A DNA stretch of 64,000 nt from Hortaea werneckii (taxonomy: Eukaryota; Ascomycota; Dothideomycetes; Mycosphaerellales; Teratosphaeriaceae): assembly GCA_037044905.1 (NCBI GenBank), contig JBAOKB010000062.1, positions 62,001 through 126,000 of the forward strand. Direction: 5' to 3'. Below the pieces are notes generated by a model. That model worked only from the letters and a program-made list of their open reading frames with translations. It did no database searches and had not been told where the DNA came from. Shown here piece by piece: positions 34,468-45,712 of this stretch (within the stretch, counting starts at the first letter, position 1; each line of letters opens with the position of its first letter). The position numbers were made by a program, and so were the translations under genes.

Positions 34468-36405
34468 ATGGATCTCGTCCAGAATCGACATGGAGCAGCA
34501 CAAAGTTTCTGGCCCCTTGACCGTGGCAGCATCTGGAAGCCACTGGACAAAGAAAAACGAGAGATCCGAATCATCTTGCTCCAGCCGAGTGGAGAAGAGG
34601 ACGACGCTCTTTACGCTGACCTAGAGATTGCATCATTGGACAACGAACCGGCATACAACGCCATCTCTTACGTCTGGGGCGATGCTTCCGATACTACGGT
34701 CATGTTCTTGAACGGTGGCAAAGTCATCGAGATAACCAAGAGTCTTGCGGCAGCTCTACGACGATTTCGACACTCCAGGATCTTTGTAGCACTGTGGGCC
34801 GACGCTGTCTGCATCAATCAAGAAAATCTTCAAGAGCGTGCGGATCAGGTGAGTATCATGGGCAAGATCTACGCATCAGCCATACAAGTCAACGTCTGGC
34901 TGGGTCGGATGAGCGATCGTAAATGGCATGATTCCTGGTATAGCTACCTGGAGGCTGAAGATCTGCTACGGACCGACGCACTACTTCACAAGCAAGAGGC
35001 CTTTTTCGAGCATCTTTTTGGTGAAGTCATTGAAGGTATTGATATAAGTACCCATCGGGGTGGGCTTTCGCGTTGGTCTGTTTGGCTGAGAATACTTTCC
35101 TTTTGCCCCTGGTTGTCGCGACTATGGGTCATCCAAGAAGTTACTTTTGCAAGGTCTGCGGTATTCTTTAGCGGTCGAAACAGCTGCGCGCGGGACGCTC
35201 TACGCTCAATCTTGGATCAGGTGCCGTCTCTAGCAAATCGCCATCCACTTTATTCGACTACTTTGCTCACAGTCTGCGGTCCAATATCTGCTGCAATCGA
35301 GGCGAAAGAATTTGCCAAGACGGTAGATTGCTGTGCGATCATGGCGAATTTCAATCATCTCAATTGTCAAAATGACCTAGACAAAGTGTATGGTCTGTTG
35401 GGCCTCTCCACCACTGTCCTTGACTTTCCCATTGATTACCGAAAGACAATTCAAGAGGTTTTCGTTAACTTTGCCATTTCATGCATCGTCAAAGAAGGTC
35501 CAAGGGGTGTTTTTATAAGCTCTACTTGCGGCAAAGAGCCCAACAAGCTTCCAAGCTGGGTTCCAGCTTGGAGGGGAGGCTTTGTGCCTGAATGGGCGGT
35601 ATTCTTCGAGACAGCAAACTTGCATGGTGCTTGTCCTGCTACTGTCCAACGGCTTGCTCATAATCCATATTCCAAAGATGACACAGGCAAACTTCGGATA
35701 TCGGCTTTGGTCTTCGATAGATTGGACACATGTGGCCCCAAATGTAGCGACATTGGAGACCTGGAAGCATGCAGAGAGCGCAGGGAGCTAGAAAGTATAC
35801 TTGCGAAGACCTACCGGCAGTGGCAAAAATGTTTCCAGGACTTTCAGGAGGTGTTATTGCAAGTTCTTTTGTGTAACAACTGGGCAGACGACAACGGTCG
35901 CCCAGAAAAAATCACGCCGGGACACTTCGAAAAATTCGAGCACCTTTGGAGAAGGATTGAGGATGCTGGCGCTGATCAAGAGGAAGAGTTTCGAGGTCGC
36001 GATGACATGTGGCTGGCGAAGCGAGTCATCTCTGCGCAACTATTCCTGACCGCGAAAGGCCGACTAGGGAATGCAAAGACTGGAGTTCAGGCAGGCGACT
36101 TGGTTACCTTGTTTCCTGACTGCAGCATGCCTTTCATATTGAGACCAGCGGAAGACGGGGCTAAGCAGAAAAGCTTCAAACTCATTAGTCCCTGCTACAT
36201 CCATGGAATCATGGACGGAGAAGCTTTGTGGGACACCTTTATGGCGAAAGCCAACCTGGCTGAGAAGACGGCATTCCAAAAGGATTTTGATGCACTCCAG
36301 GAAAGAATCGCCGTTGGCATCAAACACACAGAGCGGAAAGCGCTGCGAGCAGAGCTGGCAGATAAGCACTGTCATCACTTGTTCGAAGAGATTGTGCTGG
36401 TTTGA
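34468..36405 (+). CDS. HET-domain protein (incompatibility type)
   Basis: It is a single exon. ATG 34468 (MDLVQNRHGAAQSFW) gives 645 residues. An in-frame ATG at 34267 adds 67 residues that do not look conserved, so I prefer the later start. The HET domain is clear, in order: IRIILLQPSGEEDDALY, YNAISYVWGDASDTTV, FVALWADAVCINQENLQERA, DQVSIMGKIYASAIQVNVWLG and LSRLWVIQEVTFARSAVFF, together about residues 35-235. It is followed by DLDKVYGLLGLS and a long C-terminal region without a recognised effector. HET domains act in fungal non-self recognition and cell death. The role of this copy is inferred from the family. The C-terminus ends FEEIVLV. Confidence 0.9.
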   Translation: MDLVQNRHGAAQSFWPLDRGSIWKPLDKEKREIRIILLQPSGEEDDALYADLEIASLDNEPAYNAISYVWGDASDTTVMFLNGGKVIEITKSLAAALRRFRHSRIFVALWADAVCINQENLQERADQVSIMGKIYASAIQVNVWLGRMSDRKWHDSWYSYLEAEDLLRTDALLHKQEAFFEHLFGEVIEGIDISTHRGGLSRWSVWLRILSFCPWLSRLWVIQEVTFARSAVFFSGRNSCARDALRSILDQVPSLANRHPLYSTTLLTVCGPISAAIEAKEFAKTVDCCAIMANFNHLNCQNDLDKVYGLLGLSTTVLDFPIDYRKTIQEVFVNFAISCIVKEGPRGVFISSTCGKEPNKLPSWVPAWRGGFVPEWAVFFETANLHGACPATVQRLAHNPYSKDDTGKLRISALVFDRLDTCGPKCSDIGDLEACRERRELESILAKTYRQWQKCFQDFQEVLLQVLLCNNWADDNGRPEKITPGHFEKFEHLWRRIEDAGADQEEEFRGRDDMWLAKRVISAQLFLTAKGRLGNAKTGVQAGDLVTLFPDCSMPFILRPAEDGAKQKSFKLISPCYIHGIMDGEALWDTFMAKANLAEKTAFQKDFDALQERIAVGIKHTERKALRAELADKHCHHLFEEIVLV

Positions 36406-38023
36406 GACAAGGGCCCTGGGAAGCTCTTATATGGCGCAGTGACCTGCCCCCCTTTGGATCGAAAGGACGAATTCAGCTTCCCTTTCAGCTTGTGTATCTC
36501 CTCCAACGCCCACAGAGACACCTTGCTATAGTTCGAGATACCCGCAAAATTGGTCTTGTTGATAATGATGTCATGCCTGTGCATGGGAGCCTTTTCCGCC
36601 TGTGCTTGCCACTCTACCACCGCTGTGGACATCAGGGATGATCAGTGCAACCAAAGCAGGCCAGTCGACGAGTATCATCTTGGAGGTGAGCGTTCCTAAA
36701 AAACACGGAAGGCCTTCCTATGTAGCTGGCCTAGGTGTATAGAGCTGGGCTATTCGTAGGCCGTTGTGGAGCAGCGCGATTTTGGAGAGTGTGGCAAGAT
36801 TGGCGGGGATGTCCAGTGTACTTAGTATACTAGTGTGGAGCCTGTGCATTGTATCATCCTCAAATCATCTATGGTCTACAATCCTGTAGTTTGTACACGG
36901 AACAATAGCCAGTTCAGGCATCCCTCCCTAAAACGATTCCGCCGCTATTACAATTCAGTGCCAGAGCCCCTCCGTAAGTCACGATTTACCCAAGGCATCT
37001 TGAGCCCAAGACACAGGCGCCGAGGACAGATATCTATCCATCTAAATGGCTTCAGATGGAGCCCAGCATAATGTTCAGCACGATGCCGCCCCCTACTCTC
37101 TCAACCTTGGAGATGCGGCTAGACACTTCCAAAACATGCAAATCGTCTCTTCCATCGAAACATATGAACTATTTCACGTCTACCCTTCAAAGGCGATTAC
37201 ACCCACATTAATTCCCACGCGAACCCGCAGCCGGGGAACCGAAGGCCTTCCAGAACTTAGCGTCCTGAAGTCCTCGGTCGGGAATGGCAACGAGACTTTC
37301 GACTCCGCGGACATCTGAGCAAAGGATCAAATATGCGGGAGACAATCGGTCACCCAAGGCCCGCGAGCAACCGCAAAGAGAGCCGGGAGGCGAACCGGGA
37401 GCCCGACGACAAATCAGGCAGCGATACCAGACGGCTTCATGCTCGTCGCGGGAGCAGAGGAATCGCGGTACCGTTGTGGCCACACGTGTAGGGAAGCCGA
37501 TGTGTGCAGGTCGGCTGGACTGGCCAGACGAGCGACAAGAAGCGAGGTGGCTAGCAAGACGGCAAGATCGGGGTCGAATGGGGTGCAGCCACTCGTTCGC
37601 GCTGCTACCTGATCCGCGATGAGAAGGCGGCAGGTTGGTCCGTCGCGGCGCGCGCTGGGTAGACTGCGGAACGCAGAGCGGAACGGCATTCTTCGGCTGC
37701 CCGGCATTTGACGCTTGCATGGCGCGGCAGGTAGACTTCCGCACGGTGGTGCTTGAGGATTCCCATAGCAGATGGATCTCTAATGACGGCGTAGCTGAAC
37801 AGTCTTAAGGCTCGATTGCGCGCAGGGAGACAGCCGATTAAGCCAAATGGTAGTGGACGGTCCAGATGCGCGGACCCTTGCCCACAGCCGGCCAAGGCCT
37901 CGCAGCAATGAAAGTACCAGGACCCGCCATTTGCCAGAAGAGGATCGTGGACGCCTTGAGCATCTCACGCTTGAAATCCAAGCGCTCACCAACGACGAAA
38001 ACACATCAAATCCAGCACCCTCA
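36406..38023. other. intergenic, no supported gene
   Basis: The largest frame (37208-37744 minus) has no domain, and several overlapping frames around it look like shadows. No repeat of note is present. Confidence 0.45.
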
Positions 38024-39079
38024 TCACTCCACCGCCTCCCCCTCCACCCGATCCTTCCCATCTCCGAAAGCATGAAACTGCCCAAAGATAACCACATCCT
38101 CGACCATCGTCCCGAGACTCCCAATCAACCACGGCAAATTCGTAACCACATACTCGCGCTCCTGAGAATGAAACAGGATCCCCGCACCGTACGTCGCGTT
38201 TCCCAACAGACTCAGCAGGAAGAAGAGGAGACTCAGCCCTTCGCAGGAGCGCGAGCGGTGGTTCTTGATGATCTGCGGGATGCGGGCGCCGAGGTAGGCG
38301 ATGGCGGAGAGGTAGCCGAGGATGGAGGCGCCGAGTGGGGTGGAGTCGTCGGTCGAGGAGGGGGTGCCGACGGGCACGGGTTTCCAGGCCCCCGTGCGGT
38401 AGGCGAGGTACCAGGCTGCGGCGCCGGCGAGGTTGATGGCCAGGATGGAGAGGGTGTTTTTGAGGGTTTCGCGGGTAGCAGTGGTGGGATTTGAGGGTTG
38501 CTGTTGTTGTTCGGAGATGGGAGTCAACGAGTCGGTGGTGGAGGCGGTGCGGTTATGCTGAGCGGGACGACGGTGGGAGGAGGCGGTGCTGCTGCGGCGT
38601 CTGCTGCCTGGGAGGCCGAGGTTCTCGTCCGTGACGTCCATGAAGCTCCGGCGACGACGCTGCTGCTTCGGACTGCCGGGTACATGTCCGTTCGCATCGG
38701 CGGTACCATCACCCAGAAGCGGAGTCTGCTCGCTGCTGCCTTGTGCTTTCCTCCCCTCCTCCTCCTCCTCGTGTCCGGCCTCTCCTTTCCGCCACTTATA
38801 CCACAGACACTGCGCGATCAACACGCAGTCGGCGAAGGTAAAGTACACGGCCAGCGCAATGACTGTCGGAACCAATCCCGCCCAGACTGCGCCTACCAGA
38901 TTGGCGACATCGCCAAGCGCCCAGATAAAGAGGAAGGTCAAGGAGATACCCTCGGCGTGACCTTGCGCGTAGTTCTCCCATAATTGCGGCAGTAAGAGGA
39001 AGACCCACGAGGCCAGCGAGATGGTGCCGAAGATGCCGCTAAGTGCCTCGTTCCAGGTGAGCGGGACGGAGGTGGCCAT
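38024..39079 (-). CDS. PQ-loop vacuolar basic amino acid transporter-like protein
   Basis: It is a single exon of 351 residues from ATG 39079. It is a seven-helix PQ-loop protein like yeast Ypq1-3/Rtc2 and human PQLC2, which move cationic amino acids across the vacuolar or lysosomal membrane. The first PQ motif is SWVFLLLPQLWENYAQG at about 23-39. The second is YLGARIPQIIKNHRSRSCEG at about 272-291. Helices include FLFIWALGDVANLVGAV and LLFFLLSLLGNATYGAGIL. A long cytosolic loop between repeats is charged and carries SSEQTPLLGDG, which resembles an acidic-dileucine sorting signal, an inference in keeping with vacuolar location. The closest yeast paralogue cannot be decided by eye. Confidence 0.88.
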   Translation of the reverse strand: MATSVPLTWNEALSGIFGTISLASWVFLLLPQLWENYAQGHAEGISLTFLFIWALGDVANLVGAVWAGLVPTVIALAVYFTFADCVLIAQCLWYKWRKGEAGHEEEEEGRKAQGSSEQTPLLGDGTADANGHVPGSPKQQRRRRSFMDVTDENLGLPGSRRRSSTASSHRRPAQHNRTASTTDSLTPISEQQQQPSNPTTATRETLKNTLSILAINLAGAAAWYLAYRTGAWKPVPVGTPSSTDDSTPLGASILGYLSAIAYLGARIPQIIKNHRSRSCEGLSLLFFLLSLLGNATYGAGILFHSQEREYVVTNLPWLIGSLGTMVEDVVIFGQFHAFGDGKDRVEGEAVE

Positions 39080-39195
39080 GGTGTCGGAGTGGCTATGAGT
39101 GGCGCAAGGGTGCGCGACGGAGGTGAATGTATTTGGAGCGTGCGATGTGGTTGCGCAACGCTCAATGGGGATGTTGTCCGCTCACAGGAGCGAGG

Positions 39196-39230
39196 ATGGT
39201 GGTGGTGGTGGTGGTGTTGGTAGTGGTGGT
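39196..39230. repeat. GGT microsatellite upstream of the PQ-loop gene
   Basis: An interrupted (GGT)n run lies in the 5' flank of the PQ-loop gene, within the otherwise featureless stretch 39080-39930. Confidence 0.85.
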
Positions 39231-39930
39231 AAGCAGAATTCGAGCGCGCGCGATCGGCCGCCGTCTGGGCTTTTCGCTTTCGGCCATTGGCTTTGCTGTC
39301 TCCGCGGGCATGACTCGTATTGCCTAATCTTCCCAGACTTCACTCTTTCCGTTGCTGTAAACGAAGGGGAGGGATGGGCGGTCGTTTAAACGGAGCTTAA
39401 GGACTTGTGACTCTGTTGTCTGTTGGAACAGCAAGTCAAGGCAGTCATGAAATGTCCTGCTAATGCAACACGATGTCTTGGCGTTGTCTTCCAAGCATGT
39501 TGGCCTGCAGAAGAGATAAGAAAGGCCGTCTTCCTGGCGTGTTGGTCATATACATTTCACGCTAGTTCTGAAGATTGTTGGTAATAGTCGTTCGCTACCG
39601 GCAGACTGATCTACGGCAAAGACATGGCGTGAGACTACATCGAGTCGTGGCGTCAATGAAGGCCCAACTCAGGATCAGCCCGAATGGCCAACGGCAGCCA
39701 AACGCGATGAAAGATCATCCGACTTTACCGGATTATGCTCTGGTAGAAGTGTGCATGGTAAATGTCCTTTTCCGGCTTGAACAAACAATCTGTCGTACCT
39801 TGAATAAAGAGGAACCGACAGAGACTAGAACAAAGAAACTCACCTTCTCGCTTGCACGGCAATGGCTCTATGTACTCATTCGTGATCATTATAGGCATCG
39901 ACTGTCGTCTCATATTTCAATCTTCATAAG

Positions 39931-41526
39931 ATGGAACGGGCTTGGGCCTGGTTTAGAAGCTGCTTTGGAGCCAGGGTGACCGACAGAGCCCAAAGTCCCG
40001 ATCGTGTAGAGCACGGAAGAATTGAGAAGAGCAGTCGGCTCTCCCGGTCGCCCAAACGCCGTCTCAGTCCGAATATATCATCACCTAGGTCGAAGAAGAG
40101 GCAGAGCAAGCCTACCTGCGAAGCTTTCGCCGAGACGCTGCTGAGAGTCGTGAGACGGGACGCCAATCTCAAGCTCCTCAACCGGCAGGCTCAAGACATC
40201 AGTGGATCGATCGAGCATCTCGATGAGCTCATCGAGCAGGAACAAGGTCGAGTCGAAGCTGAACGAGATGTTCACAAACGGCATGCTTTGCGCGATTGGC
40301 TTAGGAAGTGTCATGCGGATCGGGAAAGCCTGAGGAGAGACCGCCTGAGGAATGATCGTAACTTGCAGTCCGAAACTGCGGAGCAGCAGAATGACGAGAT
40401 AATTGTTTTCGATCAAGCGGGGTGGGCTATGGAGCATTGTGCTGAGCAGGCTGCTATTGCTGTACTTGATAACGGCGTGCTATTAGAAATGGATGATATT
40501 CTGAATGCTGAGGACGAGCTCACGATGAGAGGGTTGACTCTGGCTGCTGCTCGAGAAGAGTATGCGCACTTGAGTGCTGCTCTTGACAACATTCCCGCTA
40601 GACGTTCACATGGAGCTGCTGCCGCTTTGGATCGACTGTTCGAACACTTACAGGGTTTGGAGGCTGGGAAGGACGTAGACTCGCGAGCCTTGTTGGCCCA
40701 GAGGCAGTCGCTGTGGAGCCGCGTTCGACAGTCCATGCTGGCAAATGGTACTATGGCTTTGGACGATGGTCGCCTTTTACCCGACCCAGAGCCGGTGCAA
40801 CAGGATCCTCCGTCTGATAATGTGCCGACTTACGAGCAATATGAAGAAGCTCGTGACGGATTGCACAGAATCCTGGCTGCGCATGACGCACAGCAGATTG
40901 ATTACTACGCTTGGGTTCGTGAACTGAAGGAGAAATTCCCAGATGCAACTACAAGTCAAGCGGATCGTGGCTTCCACAAACAATGTCGAAGATGGACTCG
41001 TGTTTTCAAAGAGAGAGAGCAGCAATTTGTTGATATCCGTGATCGCATATTACCCACCGGGGCACAGCCTCTCAATTTGGCTCAATACCGCCGCGATAAT
41101 TTGGACTTCCCGGAGTACCGTGGGCATTGCCCTTCGGATGGGAAGACTGATTCCGAAGCAAGCAATCAGAAGAGATTCGAAAGGAAGTACTTTGAGTCCC
41201 AGGCCAAAGTTGCAGTGGAGACTTGGCTTGGGGAACAGACTGGTCATGCTGAATCAGATTCGGAACGCTATGTTCTCAAAGCTCCGCTGATTGATGAGGT
41301 GGGTTACGAGCGACTGAAAGCGTCGTATGCACGAAGGCCAATCGACCAAACCATTCCTGCACAACCATCTTACGATAAGATGGAGCACCAACTTTTGATA
41401 GATTCCATTATCGCCTCAGACAACATTCGTATGGCTATATCGCCGTGGGAAAGTGGTTCGGGAGTGGAGCACACGCCTTACAGACGCAACATGATAACAA
41501 GCTGCAGAGACGCAGAGAGGCCGTAA
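39931..41526 (+). CDS. coiled-coil hypothetical protein
   Basis: It is a single exon of 531 residues from ATG 39931 (MERAWAWFRSCFGARVTDRA). The N-terminus is basic with nuclear-signal-like runs (RSPKRRLSP, SPRSKKRQSK). A long coiled-coil-like region follows (EHLDELIEQEQGRVEAER, LRDWLRKCHADRESLRRDRL). The middle and C-terminal parts contain charged helices (YYAWVRELKEKFPDATTS, HKQCRRWTRVFKEREQQF). There is no membrane segment or catalytic motif. It is convergent with the RNase H gene, with only 157 bp between the stops. I do not recognise the family. It may be a lineage-specific nuclear or structural protein. Confidence 0.7.
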   Translation: MERAWAWFRSCFGARVTDRAQSPDRVEHGRIEKSSRLSRSPKRRLSPNISSPRSKKRQSKPTCEAFAETLLRVVRRDANLKLLNRQAQDISGSIEHLDELIEQEQGRVEAERDVHKRHALRDWLRKCHADRESLRRDRLRNDRNLQSETAEQQNDEIIVFDQAGWAMEHCAEQAAIAVLDNGVLLEMDDILNAEDELTMRGLTLAAAREEYAHLSAALDNIPARRSHGAAAALDRLFEHLQGLEAGKDVDSRALLAQRQSLWSRVRQSMLANGTMALDDGRLLPDPEPVQQDPPSDNVPTYEQYEEARDGLHRILAAHDAQQIDYYAWVRELKEKFPDATTSQADRGFHKQCRRWTRVFKEREQQFVDIRDRILPTGAQPLNLAQYRRDNLDFPEYRGHCPSDGKTDSEASNQKRFERKYFESQAKVAVETWLGEQTGHAESDSERYVLKAPLIDEVGYERLKASYARRPIDQTIPAQPSYDKMEHQLLIDSIIASDNIRMAISPWESGSGVEHTPYRRNMITSCRDAERP

Positions 41527-41683
41527 ACCGGGCTAATTATATAAATGACTGTCTCCTTGCTTGCGTAGCAAGACTGTAAGTGCCAATACTGTGACGGCCA
41601 TATAGCTACTTTATATCTGCATCATCTACAGCTGAGCATATATATGATTCCGCCTACTAGAAAGGTCCCTCTCAAAGTAAGCG

Positions 41684-43729
41684 CTAGAAACACACTTCCC
41701 CAGCCTCACGTGCCTCAGCTACGGGATTACCATTGGTTTCGCTAGACTGTTCCTCATCGGCGAGGTTGAAACTCGCAAAGGATGCAGTCGCCCCAGTCTT
41801 GTTGAGGCGAACGCTTTGATGTGTAGCGTCGAGGAGCTGGCTGCCGGTTGTTGCGGCTTTAGTATTCCCATTATCGTGAGAGCCATCGCCCGGCAGGTTG
41901 GCAACTGGAGCAGATGACGTTGGAGTTCCCGATGTGTATGTCCCTTCATGTGGCAAGGAGCCGTCCTTTGTTGTGACCGACTTGCGTGACTCTTGCAGGA
42001 CATGAGTTGCACTTCTTGCAGCGGATGTGGCTTGTGGAACAATCTTCCGGGTTGACAGTTGGCTTTCGTCTGTCGGGGGTCCCGCTGGTGCCGAGGCATT
42101 ATGCTCCGCCTTCCTTGATGATCGTATGTATGAGTAGTCCGCAAACACACGCATCGCGGCTTGCGAATAGCGACTTGGGTGAGAGTATAGGCGATTGGAA
42201 AAGTCGACAGGCGGGAACCCCTGTTCAGAGACACATCGACCATGTCCGGCTAGGACATCAGCAATGCGATTGCCAGCACAGCAGTGATGCCCCTTGACCC
42301 AAACAAACGCAATGTCTACATCCCAGGAGCGCAACTCGGAAATGCGCGATACGGTCATTCGAGTTGTTCTGCTGCCAGCATTGTTACCGCTCAACTGGGT
42401 CTCGATCAGCTGCAAGGCGGTCTTCGAGTCGCTTTGAATAACGACTTTCTTCCGACCATCCAACAAGTCTAGATCCATGATCATTTCGAGAGCGAGCTTG
42501 ATGGCGATCCGCTCGGCATAATTACTCAGCCATATCTCATAGTTGACTCCCAGAGGCCACGCGAATCCGTTCCACTCCATCTTACCAGAGCTGAGACCTC
42601 CCGCGTCTGTCACCGCGGTCTGCCATGCCGCACCCGCACCTGCATGCCGAGTAGTGGGACAGAAAGATCCGTCAGTGCTAACAACCAAGGCGTCCTCGTA
42701 GACTTTCTCCAGTCTTCTCTCCAGATCAGTGGCAAAGCCGAAGTTATGGTCGACGATCACTACTGGGTCGGCAGACCATTGCTTGCGTCTGGAGTCTTGC
42801 GTTTTCGCTGGCTTATGCTTCTTGACCGATTGCTCCTCATGCCCTCCGGCACCGAATGCACTTAGTGCCTTCCTCTTCCTGCTTTCATCTGCCGTGACTG
42901 GTGCTACCGAAGGACGAATGAGCTGATCGAGGCGCACTTTGACATGATCCAGCTTCTTCACAATGAATGGGAACTTGCTTCCCAAACCGCCAAGGCTGGT
43001 TTTCTTGATGAATGAGTTGACGCTGTCCACTAGCTCCGCTATCTCTGGATAACCCTCGCCTTTTCGCTGAAGCATGACAGCCACCTTGAGAAGCAAGTAT
43101 CTTTTTCGTTCTACTGAGAAATATGCTCGAGTTATTGTCGCAGAGGACTCCGCAATCGCTTGCTCTATCAGTACCTCATCGCTATCCCTGTCCTCATTTT
43201 CCGGAGCCAGAACATCAGTATTGGCGTACGGAGGCCTTGAAGAAGGCCCACGGCTGTTGAATCGCGCCTGAGACAAAGATTCCTGATCCGTATTTGTGAG
43301 ATCCGGGAGGACGCTGTCTGATATCTCTTTACCAACAAAGCCTTCTCCGTGCCTTGCTGCCGTTGTGCTGCTGCTTGTACCTGCTTTCACGGCCGAGAGA
43401 TGCTGAGCTGTGGAGTCAAAAGATTGCGGCAGCTTTCCTGCAGTACCATTGCTATCATCGTTGTCGGTGGTGCGAGCAGCTTCCGGGTGTGTCTGATCCT
43501 GATGTTGGGAAGGTGGTGCATTGCTGTGAATGCCACCTAACACAGGGCCTTTTCCTGAATCTCCCTCACTCTTCCACAATGAGAAACTTAGATCGCGAAA
43601 GTTATTAACAGCAGGTGGTACTGTTGACTCCTGAGCGTTCGCGGCATTTGAGGTGTTTGTAGCGGCGGTGGAAGGTGAAGAGGTCTGGTTTTTCGGCGGA
43701 GACTGCTGTGACACCCTGTCGCCGGCCAT
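41684..43729 (-). CDS. stand-alone RNase H-domain protein, possibly domesticated
   Basis: It is a single exon of 681 residues from ATG 43729. The first 190 residues are Ser/Thr-rich and disordered. Residues of about 190-280 look helical (YFSVERKRYLLLKVAVMLQR). A type-I RNase H-like domain spans about 345-500 with all expected acidic residues: D353 in VVSTDGSF, E406 in NYAERIAIKLALE, D434 in VIQSDSKTALQLI and, in WVKGHHCCAGNRIADVLAGH, H481 and D491. A disordered C-terminal tail of about 180 residues follows. No reverse transcriptase, integrase or gag lies next to it. It could be a captured LINE-type RNase H or a host gene of older origin. Activity is plausible because the active-site residues are kept. 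Confidence 0.82.
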   Translation of the reverse strand: MAGDRVSQQSPPKNQTSSPSTAATNTSNAANAQESTVPPAVNNFRDLSFSLWKSEGDSGKGPVLGGIHSNAPPSQHQDQTHPEAARTTDNDDSNGTAGKLPQSFDSTAQHLSAVKAGTSSSTTAARHGEGFVGKEISDSVLPDLTNTDQESLSQARFNSRGPSSRPPYANTDVLAPENEDRDSDEVLIEQAIAESSATITRAYFSVERKRYLLLKVAVMLQRKGEGYPEIAELVDSVNSFIKKTSLGGLGSKFPFIVKKLDHVKVRLDQLIRPSVAPVTADESRKRKALSAFGAGGHEEQSVKKHKPAKTQDSRRKQWSADPVVIVDHNFGFATDLERRLEKVYEDALVVSTDGSFCPTTRHAGAGAAWQTAVTDAGGLSSGKMEWNGFAWPLGVNYEIWLSNYAERIAIKLALEMIMDLDLLDGRKKVVIQSDSKTALQLIETQLSGNNAGSRTTRMTVSRISELRSWDVDIAFVWVKGHHCCAGNRIADVLAGHGRCVSEQGFPPVDFSNRLYSHPSRYSQAAMRVFADYSYIRSSRKAEHNASAPAGPPTDESQLSTRKIVPQATSAARSATHVLQESRKSVTTKDGSLPHEGTYTSGTPTSSAPVANLPGDGSHDNGNTKAATTGSQLLDATHQSVRLNKTGATASFASFNLADEEQSSETNGNPVAEAREAGEVCF

Positions 43730-44210
43730 CTTGCTGACGTTGTCTGAGGCCTTCAGAGCTACGGGGGAGTAGTCAAAAGATGACCGAGTGGCCGCGTGGC
43801 GAGGCCGGTATCATGTCCGAACGCTGCTTGAAGTTGTCATGAAGCAGCAGCAAAAGTCTTCGCCAAAAAGCAAGTTGCAAAAAGATGGAAGGCTGCAGAA
43901 ATGTCAACTCGGACTTGAGATCTGCGCTAGGCAGAAACGGGCAAGAGGGAAGTGAATGCATCGCATGTCTGGCGCGAGAGTGGGGCTTGGCATCCACCTC
44001 GCACAACTAGCGAAGGAAAGATCTGGGACTGTGTGGTCAACAGAATTGAGAGCTGTATAAAGACGTCTATTCGGATCTTGAGGAGAGCGCTGGAGGCATT
44101 CGAATTTCCACAACCAGCAGATCCCCTCCAACGAGAGCCAGATTACACCTTCCTGAATGGGTAATCGCTTCTTATGCTTCGTCATACTGAGCCCTAGTCT
44201 TCCGTCTCAT

Positions 44211-45712
44211 TCAAGTTTTAACGACTAGAGCCGGTCGATTCATGTCTCCTCTATGTGGCGCAGGCTGTCGACCCGCCGTAGTGTGTGTCCCCATCTCAAA
44301 ACCAAAATGATGCGCAGCGGAGCCAGCGGAGACAGGGGTCTGAATATTTTGGTAACCAGGTCCGAACGTCTTATAAGCTTCAAGACTCTCACGATCGGGT
44401 CGGTAAGAAGAAGGTCGACGTTTGAAGAGCAGCCATAGCCGGATGGCAATGAAGATGATGGCTACAACAGCTACGACGATGCCATAGGGAATGTTGTCGT
44501 TGTGGTTTTCGGCAAGATCGAAGCCAAGACCGCCGTTGATGAGAGCGAGAAGGATGAGAAGAGGACCAAGAAAGAGATGAATCTTGCTGATGATGGTCGG
44601 TTGTTTCGTCCGGCGGTAGATGATATGGTGGACAATGCCGAGACCGAGCTGGATGAAGACCGTTGCGAAGATGATCAAGCCAAGGACTTGATGGCCGGAG
44701 TTGAAATCTCTAGACTGTCGCAATATCTGTCAGTTTGGAACATTCTGCAGAACATGTGCATTTGTTGACTTACTCGGTTGTAATGATGCGACAGATGCAC
44801 GCCCAAGCCAGACCCAACCAGCACAAAGAGCACACCTACAATCTGCGCAACACCATGCCAGAGCACACTTTGCAGTATCCCCAGCAGCAGCGCACCCAGT
44901 GGAAAGACTAGGACGAAAGCCAAACACATCAGAGCTGCGTGCGCCGGCAACGCCCACTCGCTGTCTTCATGCCCGTCAAAAACCTCACTCGCACCCTTCG
45001 TGGCAAACAGGCTGTCGGCCACGGCGCCATTTGCCTCGGGAAGATTGGGCGCAGGGACTCTACCGTAGGTCGTCGATGAGTTTGACGTGGAGACCGTCAT
45101 ATCCATGGTGAAGTGCCCATAGAACTCATGCCGCCGCAGCGGCGCATCAAGTTCATCGCTTTGCAGCTTGCTATCCGAACCGATGGCGAAGATGAAAGGC
45201 TGCTGCTTGCTGGTATAATCCAACTTCATCGAGCCGAAAGACGAGCAGTTCCGACAAAGACCGTGGGAGATCTGGATGCCGCCTTTCTTCGCAGTATTCG
45301 CCGCCGGAGCATACTGGTCGGTGAAGATCGGTTCGTATCGCGGACCTTCAGGATCGTCATCTCCCATCCAGACAGGCTCGCTTTGGCCTTCGCTCGCTCT
45401 GCGTACGGAGGTGACAACGCCTGTGCCATTGACGGCTTTGTACGCTACCATCATTGCTGCGCCGTTCATCCGGTCTCCGATGCCAACTCCGAACCAGGAG
45501 CAAGAGGTTGAAGAGTGCATGTGAATGTAGATATCGCCATTCTGGACGAAGTTCATTGCCACAACATAGGTGGCGTTCGTAGGGGTCGTAGTTGCAAAGT
45601 AAGCAGCAGGCGCATTCGGATCGACGGGGTTGAGAGCAAATGCTGGGTTACTGTAGCCTAAGATGATGGCCAACAGCATTGAGACTGTGCTTTGGGTAAA
45701 CATGGCGGGCAA
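44211..45712 (-). CDS. DOMON domain-cytochrome b561 membrane protein
   Basis: Two exons, 45712-44774 and 44714-44211, are separated by a 59-bp intron (GTAAGT...GCGACAG) in phase 0, giving 480 residues. The signal peptide (MPAMFTQSTVSMLLAIILGY) is followed by a DOMON/CDH-type cytochrome domain at about 28-220 (SCSWFGVGIGDRMNGAAMMV). The Met in GDRMNG is a candidate haem ligand. A cytochrome b561 core spans about 255-420 with His in ALPAHAALMCLAF, WHGVAQIVGVLFV, FNSGHQVLGLIIF and ISKIHLFLGPLLI. The family moves electrons across the plasma membrane to extracellular acceptors such as ferric iron or redox enzymes. The C-terminal cytosolic tail is about 60 residues. The partner is unknown. Confidence 0.9.

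Noticed and set aside
37208..37744. Minus-strand ORF of 178 codons rich in Arg, Ser and Cys
   Set aside because: No recognisable domain, and several competing frames on both strands are equally open.
37847..38494. Plus-strand ORF of 215 codons
   Set aside because: It is the antisense shadow of the clear PQ-loop transporter gene.
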